DNA of 64,000 nt from Shewanella abyssi (GTDB lineage: Bacteria; Pseudomonadota; Gammaproteobacteria; Enterobacterales; Shewanellaceae): positions 62,001 to 126,000 of the forward strand of contig NZ_JAKIKR010000003.1 of the NCBI RefSeq assembly GCF_023284025.1, given 5' to 3'. The notes under the pieces were generated by a model, which did no database searches, was not told the origin of the DNA, and was given only the letters and a program-made list of their open reading frames with translations. The position numbers and the translations under genes are program-made. Below are positions 1-9,588 of the stretch, in pieces. How positions within the stretch are numbered: position 1 is the stretch's first letter; each line of letters begins with the position of its first letter.

Positions 1-1
1 T

Positions 2-553
2 TTAGCGGAATTAACAGACGCTAAATTGCTTGCTCCCCGTGAGAAGTACATAGGCCAAGATATCAATTCAGAAGTGTCTAGCCAAGAGACACCGAGTTGG
101 CAGCTGCTTTATACCAGTTATGTGCATATGTGCTCACCGCTAAGAAATGGCGATACACTGCAACCTATCCCACTTTACCAACTGCCCGCGACAGCCAATG
201 GCGATCATAAGCGCTTGATCCGCTGGCAAACCGAATGGCAAGCTTGTGATGAACTGCAAATGGCGGCGGGCACAAAAGCTGAGTTTGCCGCACTTGAGCA
301 ACTGACGAACCATGACAGTGATCTGTCTAGGCGTGGCTGGGACTTGCGCGGTCGAGTTGAGTACCTCACTGAAATACCAACCTATTACTACCTCTATCGA
401 GTCGGCGGTGAAAGCCTAGCCAATGAGAAAAAACGTTGCTGTCCAAAGTGCGGCAGTGATGAGTGGCTATTAGATGAGCCACTGTTAGATATGTTTCACT
501 TTCGCTGTGAACCCTGTCGTATCGTATCAAACATCTCTTGGGATCATCTTTAA
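2..553 (+). CDS. Zn-ribbon-containing protein (DUF2310-like), 5' truncated
   Basis: The frame is open to the first bases of the window, so the N-terminus lies outside; the TTG at 26 is internal (residues LAELTDAKL precede it). About 183 residues are visible. The C-terminus carries a four-cysteine zinc ribbon: CPKCG followed about 20 residues later by CEPC. The rest is a soluble alpha/beta region without signal peptide. It resembles the DUF2310 family of putative nucleic-acid-binding Zn-ribbon proteins, whose function is unknown. A strong bidirectional hairpin follows the stop and separates it from the convergent syd gene. Confidence 0.7.
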   Translation, partial: LAELTDAKLLAPREKYIGQDINSEVSSQETPSWQLLYTSYVHMCSPLRNGDTLQPIPLYQLPATANGDHKRLIRWQTEWQACDELQMAAGTKAEFAALEQLTNHDSDLSRRGWDLRGRVEYLTEIPTYYYLYRVGGESLANEKKRCCPKCGSDEWLLDEPLLDMFHFRCEPCRIVSNISWDHL

Positions 554-570
554 ATCATACTCACAAAAAA

Positions 571-606
571 GGTCTAAATTGCAGAACAATTTAGACCTCT
601 TACTTT
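571..606. terminator. Bidirectional intrinsic terminator
   Basis: A perfect 10-bp stem (GGTCTAAATT / AATTTAGACC, 571-580 and 588-597) with a 7-nt loop. It is preceded by six A's and followed by a T-rich stretch, so it can stop transcription of both the upstream zinc-ribbon gene and the convergent syd gene. Confidence 0.85.
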
Positions 607-646
607 CAAACTTTTAGTTCAAGCTTCTGTCTGTATGCATTAGCCA

Positions 647-1294
647 CTATTTGCCAAGCAGGTTACGCCACATCATTTTCATTCGCTGCCAAATGCCTGG
701 ATGGTCCAGTACCGGCATATCCTCTTCCACCTGCTTAACCGGTGGCGTCACTCGCGCTCTCAGCTCAGCGATAAAACCATTTAACGAATCTGCTAATTTT
801 TCACTCTGAGTTTCCCCAGGAATTTCAATCCAAACACTGCCATCAGTATTGTTCACAGTGATCATTTTATCTTCATCATCAAACACACCAATAAACCAGG
901 TAGGATCTTGTTTGAGCTTCTTTTTCATCATTAAGTGGCCAATGATATTTTGCTGCAAATACTCAAAATCAGTCTGACTCCACGCCTGCAATAACTCCCC
1001 CGTTCCCCAAGGTGAGTCAAACATCAAAGGCGCCGAAAAATGTGCCCCATAAAATGCGCTGAGATCTGCATGCAAAGATAGCTCAAGTGCATGTTCAACA
1101 TTCTCGAAAACGCCTGGCTCCTCACGCAATACTGACTTCCATTGCAATGCATCTTCGGTTTCAACATCAACGTCACCCAAAATACACTCGGACGGCTGTT
1201 GCTGCGCATAGTAACGCGGGTACTCTCCCAACGTGTCTAAGTAGGCTTGTTGGTAGTCGTTTAAAAAAATATCCAGAGCAGGTAAAGAAGACAC
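647..1294 (-). CDS. syd: SecY-interacting protein Syd
   Basis: A 215-residue acidic soluble protein that fits Syd, a peripheral cytoplasmic protein that binds SecY and monitors assembly of the SecYEG translocon. The N-terminal run [19 protein letters not shown] and the central region with [22 protein letters not shown] and WFIGVFDD match the family layout. The start is a GTG. The last 35 residues, ending in [14 protein letters not shown], form a basic extension that makes it longer than the E. coli protein (about 180 residues). The gene is divergent from queF, with the promoter region shared in about 60 bp. Assignment is from remembered family features. Confidence 0.85.
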   Translation of the reverse strand: MSSLPALDIFLNDYQQAYLDTLGEYPRYYAQQQPSECILGDVDVETEDALQWKSVLREEPGVFENVEHALELSLHADLSAFYGAHFSAPLMFDSPWGTGELLQAWSQTDFEYLQQNIIGHLMMKKKLKQDPTWFIGVFDDEDKMITVNNTDGSVWIEIPGETQSEKLADSLNGFIAELRARVTPPVKQVEEDMPVLDHPGIWQRMKMMWRNLLGK

Positions 1295-1315
1295 TTAGCC
1301 GATCCCAAAATAAGT

Positions 1316-1321
1316 TATAAT
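1316..1321 (+). promoter_or_regulatory. -10 element (TATAAT) for queF
   Basis: A perfect TATAAT lies 32 bp before the chosen queF start. An alternative in-frame ATG at 1320 overlaps this element and would therefore be upstream of the likely transcript start, which supports the start at 1353. No good -35 is visible. Confidence 0.5.
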
Positions 1322-1352
1322 GAAGATCTATTTTGACATGGAAACCGTATTG

Positions 1353-2210
1353 ATGACACAACATCATGATGCCTATAGTGACGCACCCGAGCTTTCACAA
1401 CTTACATTAGGAAAGTCGACTGGCTACCAAGAGCAGTATGATGCGTCTTTACTGCAAGGCGTGCCACGCAAGTTGAACCGTGATGCTATCGCCCTAACCC
1501 ATGAATTACCGTTTCACGGTTGTGATATTTGGACTGGATATGAGCTTTCATGGCTTAATGCTAAAGGCAAACCTATGGTCGCCATTGCGGAGTTTAGCTT
1601 AGACTTTAACAGTGCCAACCTAATTGAATCGAAGTCGTTTAAGCTATATTTAAACAGCTTTAACCAGACTCAATTTGATGACGTACAGGCAGTAGAGTCG
1701 ACGTTAACCAAAGACCTACGGGACTGTGCACAAGGTGATGTTAGTGTAAAAGTGATTGAACCAAAGAACTTTCACCATCAACGTATTGTAGAGCTACCAG
1801 GCACCTGTATCGATGACTTAGATATTGAAGTCAGTGATTACAGCTTTAACCCAGACTACCTTATCGACAGTGTTGATAACAAAGCGATAGTTGCCGAGAC
1901 CTTAACCTCAAATCTACTTAAATCAAATTGCTTGATCACCTCTCAGCCTGATTGGGGTACGGTCATGATCCGTTATCAAGGGCCTAAAATCGATCGCGAA
2001 AAATTGCTTAGATACTTGATCTCATTTAGACAACACAATGAGTTTCACGAGCAATGTGTCGAGCGTATCTTTGTCGACTTGAAACGTTTATGCCAATGCG
2101 CCAAATTAACCGTTTATGCCCGTTACACCAGGCGTGGTGGGTTAGATATCAACCCCTATCGTAGTGACTTTGAACACCCTGCCGAAAATCAACGCTTGGC
2201 AAGACAGTAA
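1353..2210 (+). CDS. queF: NADPH-dependent 7-cyano-7-deazaguanine reductase QueF
   Basis: Reduces preQ0 to preQ1 in the cytoplasmic queuosine (tRNA modification) pathway. It is 285 residues, the long two-domain (YqcD-type) form. Visible signatures are [14 protein letters not shown], typical of the family, the nucleophile Cys193 in [12 protein letters not shown] with the catalytic Asp200 in the same motif, and [10 protein letters not shown] near the C-terminus. I chose ATG 1353 because GGAAA sits about 10 nt upstream and because the alternative ATG at 1320 overlaps a TATAAT box. The gene stands alone, with a hairpin terminator after it. Confidence 0.95.
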   Translation: MTQHHDAYSDAPELSQLTLGKSTGYQEQYDASLLQGVPRKLNRDAIALTHELPFHGCDIWTGYELSWLNAKGKPMVAIAEFSLDFNSANLIESKSFKLYLNSFNQTQFDDVQAVESTLTKDLRDCAQGDVSVKVIEPKNFHHQRIVELPGTCIDDLDIEVSDYSFNPDYLIDSVDNKAIVAETLTSNLLKSNCLITSQPDWGTVMIRYQGPKIDREKLLRYLISFRQHNEFHEQCVERIFVDLKRLCQCAKLTVYARYTRRGGLDINPYRSDFEHPAENQRLARQ

Positions 2211-2234
2211 CGTTCAATAGCAGATTAAACCATC

Positions 2235-2268
2235 AAACCGAGCCCTCAATGCTCGGTTTTATTTTTTC
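2235..2268 (+). terminator. Intrinsic terminator after queF
   Basis: A 9-bp stem (AAACCGAGC / GCTCGGTTT) with a 7-nt loop, running into TTTTATTTTTT. It lies 25 bp after the queF stop. Confidence 0.85.
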
Positions 2269-2363
2269 AATTTCAAGTGCCCCTATCTGTGCGGTTATCA
2301 TCTCTCTAAGCCAACCGCTGAAGTAGCACTTTCTATCAGCTTAGTACTATAAAAAGAGTAAAT

Positions 2364-2392
2364 AAAAAGGGACCCAATTTTCGTCCCTTTTT
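2364..2392 (-). terminator. Intrinsic terminator after pfaE
   Basis: Stem AAAAAGGGA / TCCCTTTTT with an 11-nt loop, about 30 bp past the pfaE stop. Reading leftward, the stem ends in a T run, so it fits termination of the minus-strand transcript; it may work in both directions. Confidence 0.75.
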
Positions 2393-2423
2393 ATAAGTCA
2401 TTTTGAGCCTGTAATAATTATGG

Positions 2424-3305
2424 TTAACTCGTGCTTTGAACCACTGCATTTATAATGACGACTTCGGCGTCATACTCGACTGACTTGTCTTGGTAGCTTA
2501 ATCCCCTAACACTAATAGTAAATCGATAATCTTTATCTAGATGTCCCAAAACACAATCCCAATGAGCCGCCTCTACCACCAGCAGCTCAGTTGTAACATC
2601 ATTTGTAACATCACTTTTAACATCAACCGTTTCAACTTTATCAAACAGTTGTAAGCTAACTCCTTGCTTAAAAACCATCTGCTGCATTAGTCCGCAGCTT
2701 AAAAGTTCAGGTTGTAACTGTTCGCTCGATTTAAGCGTCAGTAAGCTCTGCTCCATTGTCGTTAAATCAAAGCCAAAGGATTTAAGCGACAACGCCAACC
2801 CCAGCCCTTTCGCCTTAATGTAAGACTCTTTCAGCGCCCACAGATCAAAGAAGCGATCACGCTGCAACTCACTAGGCAAGGCAAGTAATGCTGCAGTCTC
2901 TGGCTTGGAGAAATAGTGATTAAGTATTGAATGGATATTGGTACTCTTGCGGCAGCGCTCAATATCAACGCCTAGTTCAATTGTCGGTTCAACTGTCGAT
3001 GGCGCTTTGTTCAGCAATGGCTGTTGATGGATAGCTAACAATAGCCAATCACCACTGTGGCTAAGATTAAAATCGATGCCGCTGCGCTCGTACTGCGCCG
3101 CCGTTAACCGTGGTTTGCCTTTGTCACCATATTCAAACTGCCACTCATCTGGTTGAAATTGGCCATGGTTTGATAACAATGCGCGCAAATAGCCGCGCAC
3201 CATCAAACCTTGGGTTTTAGCGGACTGCTGAATATAACGGTCAACCTTATCGATTTCGTCTTGGGGTAACCACGAGCGGATCGTCGCTTTGATATCACTG
3301 TCCAT
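2424..3305 (-). CDS. pfaE: 4'-phosphopantetheinyl transferase PfaE
   Basis: A Sfp-type transferase that moves phosphopantetheine from CoA to the serine of the PfaA ACP domains; the PUFA synthase is inactive without it. Numbering from ATG 3305 (293 residues), GVDIE at 112-116 and WALKESYIK at 156-164 hold the Mg-binding acidic residues and the conserved KE..K. The upstream DFNLSHS is the usual CoA-binding block. The frame is open back to 3440, but residues encoded there are hydrophobic and unlike the family, and no Shine-Dalgarno is clear. A start at a non-ATG codon near LYFCPLSP (about 3335) is possible. It is probably cotranscribed with the EF-G-like gene upstream. Confidence 0.88.
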   Translation of the reverse strand: MDSDIKATIRSWLPQDEIDKVDRYIQQSAKTQGLMVRGYLRALLSNHGQFQPDEWQFEYGDKGKPRLTAAQYERSGIDFNLSHSGDWLLLAIHQQPLLNKAPSTVEPTIELGVDIERCRKSTNIHSILNHYFSKPETAALLALPSELQRDRFFDLWALKESYIKAKGLGLALSLKSFGFDLTTMEQSLLTLKSSEQLQPELLSCGLMQQMVFKQGVSLQLFDKVETVDVKSDVTNDVTTELLVVEAAHWDCVLGHLDKDYRFTISVRGLSYQDKSVEYDAEVVIINAVVQSTS

Positions 3306-3486
3306 TAAGGCAGGTGATAACGGACAAAAATACAGTTTTACGCAGCTTGATTCAGATATAGGTGACGACAAGGAGATCTCAAAAACGATGATTAATAGGG
3401 TTATTGTGGCCTCTTTTGCCACAAAAAAACAGAGGGGCATACCGCAAAAAAACCGGCAACCCCCAACATGTTACATAACGCGCTGA

Positions 3487-5532
3487 TTAGTCCGTTTCGG
3501 CCAACGCTAACGTTAACTCTTTTAATGCCTTATCGGAAATAACATCATAACGGCTAAAATGCATCGAAAATTGACCGTCACCGCCTGTCATCGATTTAAG
3601 TCTGGTGGAGTAGTCTCCCACATTAGCCAGTGGCGCTTCAACGCTAACTTCTACTATGCCACTTGCCTGAGCTTGAGTACCACAGATAATGCCGCGAGAA
3701 GCACTCATGTTGCCAGTGATCTCCCCGACATGGCCTTGCTCCACCAAGATCTGCATATCGACAATAGGCTCTAGAATCACAGGTTGTGCCAGTGCAACTG
3801 CATCGATAAAGGCTTTCTTTCCCGCCATGACAAACGCTATCTCTTTTGAATCGACACTATGATGTTTACCGTCTAATACCGTGACTCTTATATCTTGCAT
3901 CGGGAACCCACCCAGCGCACCGGCTGACATGGCTTCGCGAACCCCTTTTTCAACAGCAGGGATATATTGACTCGGTACTGTACCGCCAACCACTTTACTG
4001 ACAAATTCAAAGCCTTGTCCGCGCGGAAGTGGTTCCACTTTTAGTTTAACTTCACCAAACTGACCAGAACCACCAGACTGTTTTTTGTGCCTAAAACGGG
4101 CTGTCGCCTCTGCTAATATCGTTTCTCGATAAGCCACGGCTGGCGTATCGGTTTCCATATCCACATTAAACAAGGTTTGCGCTTTTTCTAATGCTATTTG
4201 CAAGTGAAGATCGCCCTGCCCTTGTAAAACAGTCTGCCCCTGAGCGTCACTGCGACTGATCTGAAGGCTGGGATCTTCCGCCACTAACTTGTGTAGCACT
4301 TCGGATATTTTCTGCTCATCCCCACGCCGCTTAGGTGATACTGCCAAACCAAAAATAGGTTGTGGCAACTCCAGTTCTGGCAGATGGAACTCATCTTCAT
4401 CATGGCTATCGTGCAGCACAGCCCCCACTTCAAGTTCATCTATTTTGGCGATAGCACAAATATCGCCGGGAATTGCCTGGCTAACGTCAATCAGCTTGTC
4501 ACCCTGCAGTTTAGCCAAGTGGCTCACTTTAAATAACTTACGACCTTGGCCGACAAATAGCTTCATGCCGATATTGATGGTGCCTTGATACAAGCGAAAA
4601 ATCCCGATACGGCCCACAAACGGATCGATAGACACTCTAAAAACATGCGCTAGCACATGGTCTATCGGGCTTTGACTAACATCAATCGGCACAGCATCTT
4701 TAGCAAACCCCTTAACAAACTGCGGTGGATTAGCTTCTAACGGATTTGGCAGCAATTTCACTAACAGCTCTAGCAATGATTCAATACCGATATCTTGCTC
4801 CGCACTGGTAAAGCATACTGGCACTAGATGTCCCATACGCAATGCTGTTTCTAGAGGAGCGTGCAACTGCTCCGGCGTTAGCGACTCACCCTGATCCAAG
4901 TACAACTCCATCAACTGCTCATCTTCTTCAAGCACGGTATCAACCAGTTCATCCCGTGCAGCTTGCACGCTATGGAACGCCGTTTGCGCTTGTTCGTCAC
5001 AATGCAGATAACAATCAACCACTTGGTCAGCAGCGACGTTCGGTAAGTTAACCGGCAAACAACGATGGCCAAATTGTTGCTGAATATTGCCCAGTAATTC
5101 GGCCAGCCCCGCTTCATTACCATCAATATGGTTAATCGCAATCAACACGACTTTGCCTTGGCTACGCGCCGCTGCAAACGCCCGTTTAGTCACCGACTCA
5201 ATCCCCATAGCCGCATGGATCACTAAAACTACCGATTCGACGCCCGGCAAAGGTAATAGCGCACGGCCAAAGAAGTCGGGTAAACCTGGGGTATCGATAA
5301 GATTAATGTGGTGGTTGGCGAAATCAAGATTGAGAAAGGAGGGTTCTAAACTGTGGCGATGGGATTTTTCTTGGGCAGTGAAATCAGCATGATTTGTGCC
5401 CTTATCGACCCTGCCTTTTAAGGTTATCGCATTAGCACGAAACAGCAGTGCTTCTAATAACGAGGACTTTCCTGATCCTGTGTGCCCGAGCACAGCCAAA
5501 TTGCGGATCTGCTCAGTGTTGAACTCAGCCAT
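3487..5532 (-). CDS. Elongation factor G-like GTPase
   Basis: A 681-residue translational GTPase of the EF-G-like (FusA2) group. The P-loop GHTGSGKS is at residues 16-23, G3 is DTPG in LIDTPGLPDF, and G4 reads NHID instead of the usual NKxD. Domains II-V follow, with the EF-G domain IV stretch RHKKQSGGSGQFGEVKL and C-terminal QILVEQGHVGEITGNM. The frame opens at a GTG at 5550, but a near-perfect Shine-Dalgarno (AAAGGAGG) inside those codons lies 5 nt before ATG 5532, which fixes the start. Cellular role is not known for this group. The gap to pfaE is under 200 bp on the same strand, so the two may share a transcript. Confidence 0.88.
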   Translation of the reverse strand: MAEFNTEQIRNLAVLGHTGSGKSSLLEALLFRANAITLKGRVDKGTNHADFTAQEKSHRHSLEPSFLNLDFANHHINLIDTPGLPDFFGRALLPLPGVESVVLVIHAAMGIESVTKRAFAAARSQGKVVLIAINHIDGNEAGLAELLGNIQQQFGHRCLPVNLPNVAADQVVDCYLHCDEQAQTAFHSVQAARDELVDTVLEEDEQLMELYLDQGESLTPEQLHAPLETALRMGHLVPVCFTSAEQDIGIESLLELLVKLLPNPLEANPPQFVKGFAKDAVPIDVSQSPIDHVLAHVFRVSIDPFVGRIGIFRLYQGTINIGMKLFVGQGRKLFKVSHLAKLQGDKLIDVSQAIPGDICAIAKIDELEVGAVLHDSHDEDEFHLPELELPQPIFGLAVSPKRRGDEQKISEVLHKLVAEDPSLQISRSDAQGQTVLQGQGDLHLQIALEKAQTLFNVDMETDTPAVAYRETILAEATARFRHKKQSGGSGQFGEVKLKVEPLPRGQGFEFVSKVVGGTVPSQYIPAVEKGVREAMSAGALGGFPMQDIRVTVLDGKHHSVDSKEIAFVMAGKKAFIDAVALAQPVILEPIVDMQILVEQGHVGEITGNMSASRGIICGTQAQASGIVEVSVEAPLANVGDYSTRLKSMTGGDGQFSMHFSRYDVISDKALKELTLALAETD

Positions 5533-5537
5533 ATAGG

Positions 5538-5545
5538 CCTCCTTT
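5538..5545 (-). promoter_or_regulatory. Ribosome binding site that decides the EF-G-like start
   Basis: AAAGGAGG on the minus strand, 5 nt before ATG 5532. It lies inside an in-frame upstream extension beginning with GTG at 5550, which is therefore unlikely to be translated. Confidence 0.85.
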
Positions 5546-5632
5546 GTCACATTATTAAACCTAGTGTGTTTTCAATAAGACAATTTTCCGGAGCTGTTAA
5601 TGACAAGTATAAACTTGTAACAAAGTGCGTTT

Positions 5633-5699
5633 TTTGACCTAGATCACTCTTTAACTTACCTACGCGACTTACTACACATAATAACACTTTAGCTTACAA
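5633..5699. repeat. 67-bp direct repeat, left copy
   Basis: Identical to 9589-9655 except for one base (ACCTACG against ACCCACG). The sequence runs from TTTGACCTAGATCACTC to CACTTTAGCTTACAA. Flanking sequences on both sides are unrelated, so the two copies mark sharp borders around the TonB receptor gene. Confidence 0.97.
5634..5647. promoter_or_regulatory. CRP/FNR-family-like palindrome (left copy)
   Basis: TTGAC-CTAG-ATCAC matches the FNR/EtrA consensus TTGAT-N4-ATCAA at 8 of 10 positions. It lies about 100 bp before the EF-G-like gene start, and the same site recurs before pfaR inside the right repeat copy. Function is inferred only from the pattern. Confidence 0.4.
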
Positions 5700-6471
5700 T
5701 AGCTCGAACAAAGCCGCTGCCGACGATATCCTATTAGATTAATAAAATATCGGTATCTGTCTTGCTTCATTCATTCATTGAACGATAACCACAAGAAAAT
5801 GTTATGAATAATTCAATACCTTAAATGGGCATGAAATATCCAGTATTTCAATTCAACTTTTACTATGCATATTCAACACTACTCGAGATGAAATGCAGTT
5901 GATGCCTTAGTGATAAAAAACACACCAAATACCACTCATTAAATATCGTGATTTGGGGTTGTGCTTTTTAATTGAACTTTTTCTAAGTTACGCACTCTCA
6001 TAATACTGACACATAAATTATTCGTCTTCTACGAAGATAGGGCTCTTAACTTTATCGCAACAATCAAGTCAGTAGCTGTAGTTACATCGAGCTCAAGAGC
6101 TTAAAAAAATCACTAGTTGAATATTCAAGCTCAACGATACATTACGATACATTTAACTATGTAAAGCATTGTGTACAACAATATTCCCTATTACCACCAC
6201 CTACAAAAATAGCTTCCAAAATAATATTCCTTCATTAAAATTACTCTGTAAAAGCAGCCAGTTACATTAACGTATACTTAATATTGTATATGAAAATATT
6301 TAAAGCTCATTGTCAAAAAACAAAATATAGCAGCGTGAAAAACCACAAGAACCACAAAAGGCAGTGTAACTAACTACGACTTCCGATATGGGCAGTTAAT
6401 AAAACTAAAGCAAACGTGATTATTATTCAGATTGAAAAGACAAAATACAACCAAAGGACTACAGAGGCGTC

Positions 6472-6501
6472 ACAAATCGTTAACCTTCAATTGCGATTTG
6501 T
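6472..6501. promoter_or_regulatory. Operator-like inverted repeat before the TonB receptor gene
   Basis: Perfect 8-bp arms ACAAATCG and CGATTTGT separated by 14 bp, ending 26 bp before the receptor ATG. It could be a repressor site or an mRNA hairpin in the leader. No T run follows, so it is not a typical terminator. Confidence 0.35.
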
Positions 6502-6527
6502 ATCAACGCTTTATTTAAGGGAATATT

Positions 6528-9434
6528 ATGTTTTTGAATTCTAAACTAGCAAGCTCAGTAAAACTTGCGATATCTGTAGGCTTAACAGCTTCGTTGGCAA
6601 TGCCTGCTTTCGCTGAAGAAACTACAGCAGAAGAACAAATAGAAAGAGTTGCAGTAACTGGATCACGAATAGCAAAAACCGAACTCACTCAACCCGCTCC
6701 TATTGTTAGTCTTTCAGCAGAAGATCTAGCAAAATTTGGTAATTCAGACATAGCGAGTGTTTTGGCCGAGTTACCCTCTATTGGTGCAACAAACACCATT
6801 ATTGGTAACAATAACAGCAACGAAAGTGCGGGTGTTAGCTCAGCCGATTTACGCCGTCTCGGCGCAAACAGAACATTGGTATTAGTCAACGGTAAACGTC
6901 ATGTTGCTGGTGAGCCAGGTTCTGCTCAAGTCGATTTATCAACGATACCAACAAGTATGGTTTCACGAATTGAAATTGTGACTGGTGGTGCATCGGCTAT
7001 TTACGGTTCAGATGCTGTATCAGGCGTAATCAACATTATTCTTAAAGAAAATTTTGAAGGCTTTGAGTTCAATGCGCGTACAAGTGGTTCGCTTGAAGGT
7101 GTTGGCACACAAGACCACTCATTTGATGTATTAGGTGGTGCAAACGTTGCTGATGGACGTGGTAATGTAACATTCTTCGCAGGTTATGAGCGTACCAAAG
7201 AAGTTATGTCTACCGAGATCCGTCAGTTTGACGCTTGGGGATCCATATCAAATCCAGACAGTGAAGGTGAAGAAGACGGGATCCCAGACAGACTTCGTGT
7301 TCCACGAGTTTATTCTGAAATGATCAATGACACCGGTGTTATTAATGCATTTGGTGGTGGTATCGGTCGTTCTACATTTGATCAAAATGGTAACCCTATT
7401 GCTCAAACTGAACGTGATGGCACCAATAGCTTTGCATTTGGTTCATTTCCTGATGGTTGTGATACTTGTTTCGACGGTGAAGCCTATGAAAACTACATTC
7501 CAGCTGTAGACAGAATTAACATCGGCTCGACATTCAACTTCGACTTTACTGATAATATCCAATTTTATACTGATTTTAGATATGTGAGATCAGATATTAA
7601 ACAACAATTCCAACCATCGTTCCGTTTTGGTAACGTGAGCATCAACGTTCAAGACAACGCGTTCTTGAATGAAGATTTACGTCAGTCACTACTTGATGGC
7701 GGACAGACCGATGCAACATTCGCTAAGTTCTTCGATGAGTTAGGCAACCGTTCAGCTGAAAACCGTCGTGAACTATTCCGTTACGTTGGTGGTTTTAAAG
7801 GTGGCTTTGAGCTAAGCGAAACAGTCTTAGATTATGACCTTTATTATATATATGGTGAAACAAATAACCGTCGTAAAACACTTAACGATTTAATCCCGGA
7901 TAACTTTGTTGCTGCTCTCGACTCAGTCATTGACCCTGATACAGGTATAGCGGCATGTCGTTCACAAGTACCTAGCGCCCAAGGCGATGACTATACAGAC
8001 CCTGCGTCAGTTAACGGCGGAGATTGTGTAGCTTACAACCCATTCGGTCTAGGCCAAGCATCTGCTGAAGCACGTGACTGGGTGTCGGCTGACGTTACTC
8101 GTGAAGATAAAATCACTCAACAAGTGATTGGTGGTACTTTGGCCGGCGACACTGAAGAGTTATTTGAGCTCCAAGGTGGTCCAGTTGCTATGGTAGTCGG
8201 TTTTGAATACCGCGAGGAGACATCAGGTTCAACGACTGATGAATTCACAAAAGCAGGTTTCCTAACCAACGCAGCAACACCTGATTCGTACGGTGAATAC
8301 GATGTTACTGAATACTTCGTTGAAATAAACCTACCATTAATTAAAGACCTACCATTTGCACATGAATTTACTTTAGATGGTGCGTACCGTAAAGCTGATT
8401 ACTCTCATGCAGGCAAGACTGAAGCATGGAAAGTTGGTATGTTCTACGCTCCAATAGAGCAAGTTTCTTTACGCGGTACCATTGGAGAAGCAGTACGTGC
8501 ACCAAACATTGCAGAGGCGTTTAGCCCTCGTTCACCTGGTTTTGGTCGAGTTTCAGATCCATGTGATGCAGACAACATACTTGACGATCCAGATCGCGTA
8601 GCAAACTGTGCTGCACTAGGTATCCCACCAGGGTTCCAAGCAAATGATAACGTGAGTGTTGACACCCTCTCAGGTGGTAATCCAGATCTTAAACCAGAGT
8701 CATCTACCTCATATACAGGTGGTATAGTCTGGACACCAACATTCGCTGATAGCCTTTCATTCACTGTCGATTATTATGATATTGAAATTGAAGACGCCAT
8801 CATATCCGTAACATCACAAACTGTTGCCGATAACTGTGTTGATGCAACTGGTGCTCCAGATCCAGACTTCTGTAGCCAAGTTGATCGTAACGCGTCTACT
8901 CATGACATCGAACTTGTTCGTTCTGGCTATCTAAATGCTTCCGCTATTTACACTAGTGGTATTGAATTTCAAGGTGCTTATGCATTAGATCTTGCAACTT
9001 TTGATTTGCCAGGTGAGTTCAGATTCAACCTACTTGCTAACCAATTACTTAAATTAGAGCATCTTGAGTTCCAAAACCGTCCTGACGAAATTAATGATGA
9101 AAAAGGCGAAGTTGGTGATCCTGAGCTACAATTCCGTTTCGGTATGGATTATCGTTTAGATGATCTAAGCGTTAGTTGGAATACTCGTTATATCGACAGT
9201 GTTGTAACTTATGATGTGTCTAAAAATGGTGGTTCACCAGAAGATTTATCACCTGGTCACATCGGTTCAATGACAACTCATGATTTGAGCGCGACTTACT
9301 ATATCACTGAAAACTTTATGATTAACGGTGGTGTACGTAACTTATTTGATGCAATTCCTCCTGGATACACTAATAACGCACTATATGATCTAGTGGGTCG
9401 TCGTGCATTCTTCGGTATCAAAGTAACAATGTAG
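6528..9434 (+). CDS. TonB-dependent outer-membrane receptor
   Basis: A 968-residue outer-membrane receptor for TonB-driven uptake; the substrate is not evident. The signal peptide ends at ...LAMPAFA-EE. A TonB-box-like stretch (ERVAVTGSRI) follows, then the plug domain (residues about 55-170) with LVLVNGKRH, IEIVTGGASAIYGSDAVSGVINI, and a long barrel with NPDLKPESSTSYTGG, typical of the large receptors for complex sugars or peptides common in marine bacteria. The C-terminus ends RRAFFGIKVTM, so the usual final aromatic residue is missing. AAGGGA lies 8 nt before the ATG. The gene sits alone between two 67-bp direct repeats that split the pfa locus, which suggests later insertion. No Fur box is seen upstream. 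Confidence 0.92.
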   Translation: MFLNSKLASSVKLAISVGLTASLAMPAFAEETTAEEQIERVAVTGSRIAKTELTQPAPIVSLSAEDLAKFGNSDIASVLAELPSIGATNTIIGNNNSNESAGVSSADLRRLGANRTLVLVNGKRHVAGEPGSAQVDLSTIPTSMVSRIEIVTGGASAIYGSDAVSGVINIILKENFEGFEFNARTSGSLEGVGTQDHSFDVLGGANVADGRGNVTFFAGYERTKEVMSTEIRQFDAWGSISNPDSEGEEDGIPDRLRVPRVYSEMINDTGVINAFGGGIGRSTFDQNGNPIAQTERDGTNSFAFGSFPDGCDTCFDGEAYENYIPAVDRINIGSTFNFDFTDNIQFYTDFRYVRSDIKQQFQPSFRFGNVSINVQDNAFLNEDLRQSLLDGGQTDATFAKFFDELGNRSAENRRELFRYVGGFKGGFELSETVLDYDLYYIYGETNNRRKTLNDLIPDNFVAALDSVIDPDTGIAACRSQVPSAQGDDYTDPASVNGGDCVAYNPFGLGQASAEARDWVSADVTREDKITQQVIGGTLAGDTEELFELQGGPVAMVVGFEYREETSGSTTDEFTKAGFLTNAATPDSYGEYDVTEYFVEINLPLIKDLPFAHEFTLDGAYRKADYSHAGKTEAWKVGMFYAPIEQVSLRGTIGEAVRAPNIAEAFSPRSPGFGRVSDPCDADNILDDPDRVANCAALGIPPGFQANDNVSVDTLSGGNPDLKPESSTSYTGGIVWTPTFADSLSFTVDYYDIEIEDAIISVTSQTVADNCVDATGAPDPDFCSQVDRNASTHDIELVRSGYLNASAIYTSGIEFQGAYALDLATFDLPGEFRFNLLANQLLKLEHLEFQNRPDEINDEKGEVGDPELQFRFGMDYRLDDLSVSWNTRYIDSVVTYDVSKNGGSPEDLSPGHIGSMTTHDLSATYYITENFMINGGVRNLFDAIPPGYTNNALYDLVGRRAFFGIKVTM

Positions 9435-9457
9435 TATTGATATAAAGTATGAAACCT

Positions 9458-9492
9458 AAAATGCAACCTTTGAAAGAGGGTTGCATTTTTTA
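9458..9492 (+). terminator. Intrinsic terminator after the TonB receptor gene
   Basis: An 11-bp stem (AAAATGCAACC / GGTTGCATTTT) with a 10-nt loop, followed by T's, 24 bp after the receptor stop. It insulates pfaR from receptor transcription. Confidence 0.88.
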
Positions 9493-9588
9493 TGCAACAC
9501 TTTTAGACCTTAATAAAATACAATCACTCTTTAAGAAACCACGACTATCGTACCTACCACACTTATTAACATCACCCCATCACTAACA

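Larger units (their letters stand above)
5533..6527. other. Long AT-rich intergenic region between the EF-G-like gene and the TonB receptor gene
   Basis: About 1 kb without a convincing gene on either strand. It contains the left copy of a 67-bp direct repeat (5633-5699), a CRP/FNR-like palindrome inside it, a small hairpin ACAAGT-ATAA-ACTTGT around 5605, and an inverted repeat ACAAATCG / CGATTTGT at 6472-6501 just before the receptor gene. Otherwise only AT-rich sequence with many short tracts is seen. Confidence 0.7.

Noticed and set aside
1320..1352. Upstream ATG that would lengthen QueF by 11 residues
   Set aside because: It overlaps the TATAAT box, and the extra residues are not part of the family; a ribosome binding site exists before 1353.
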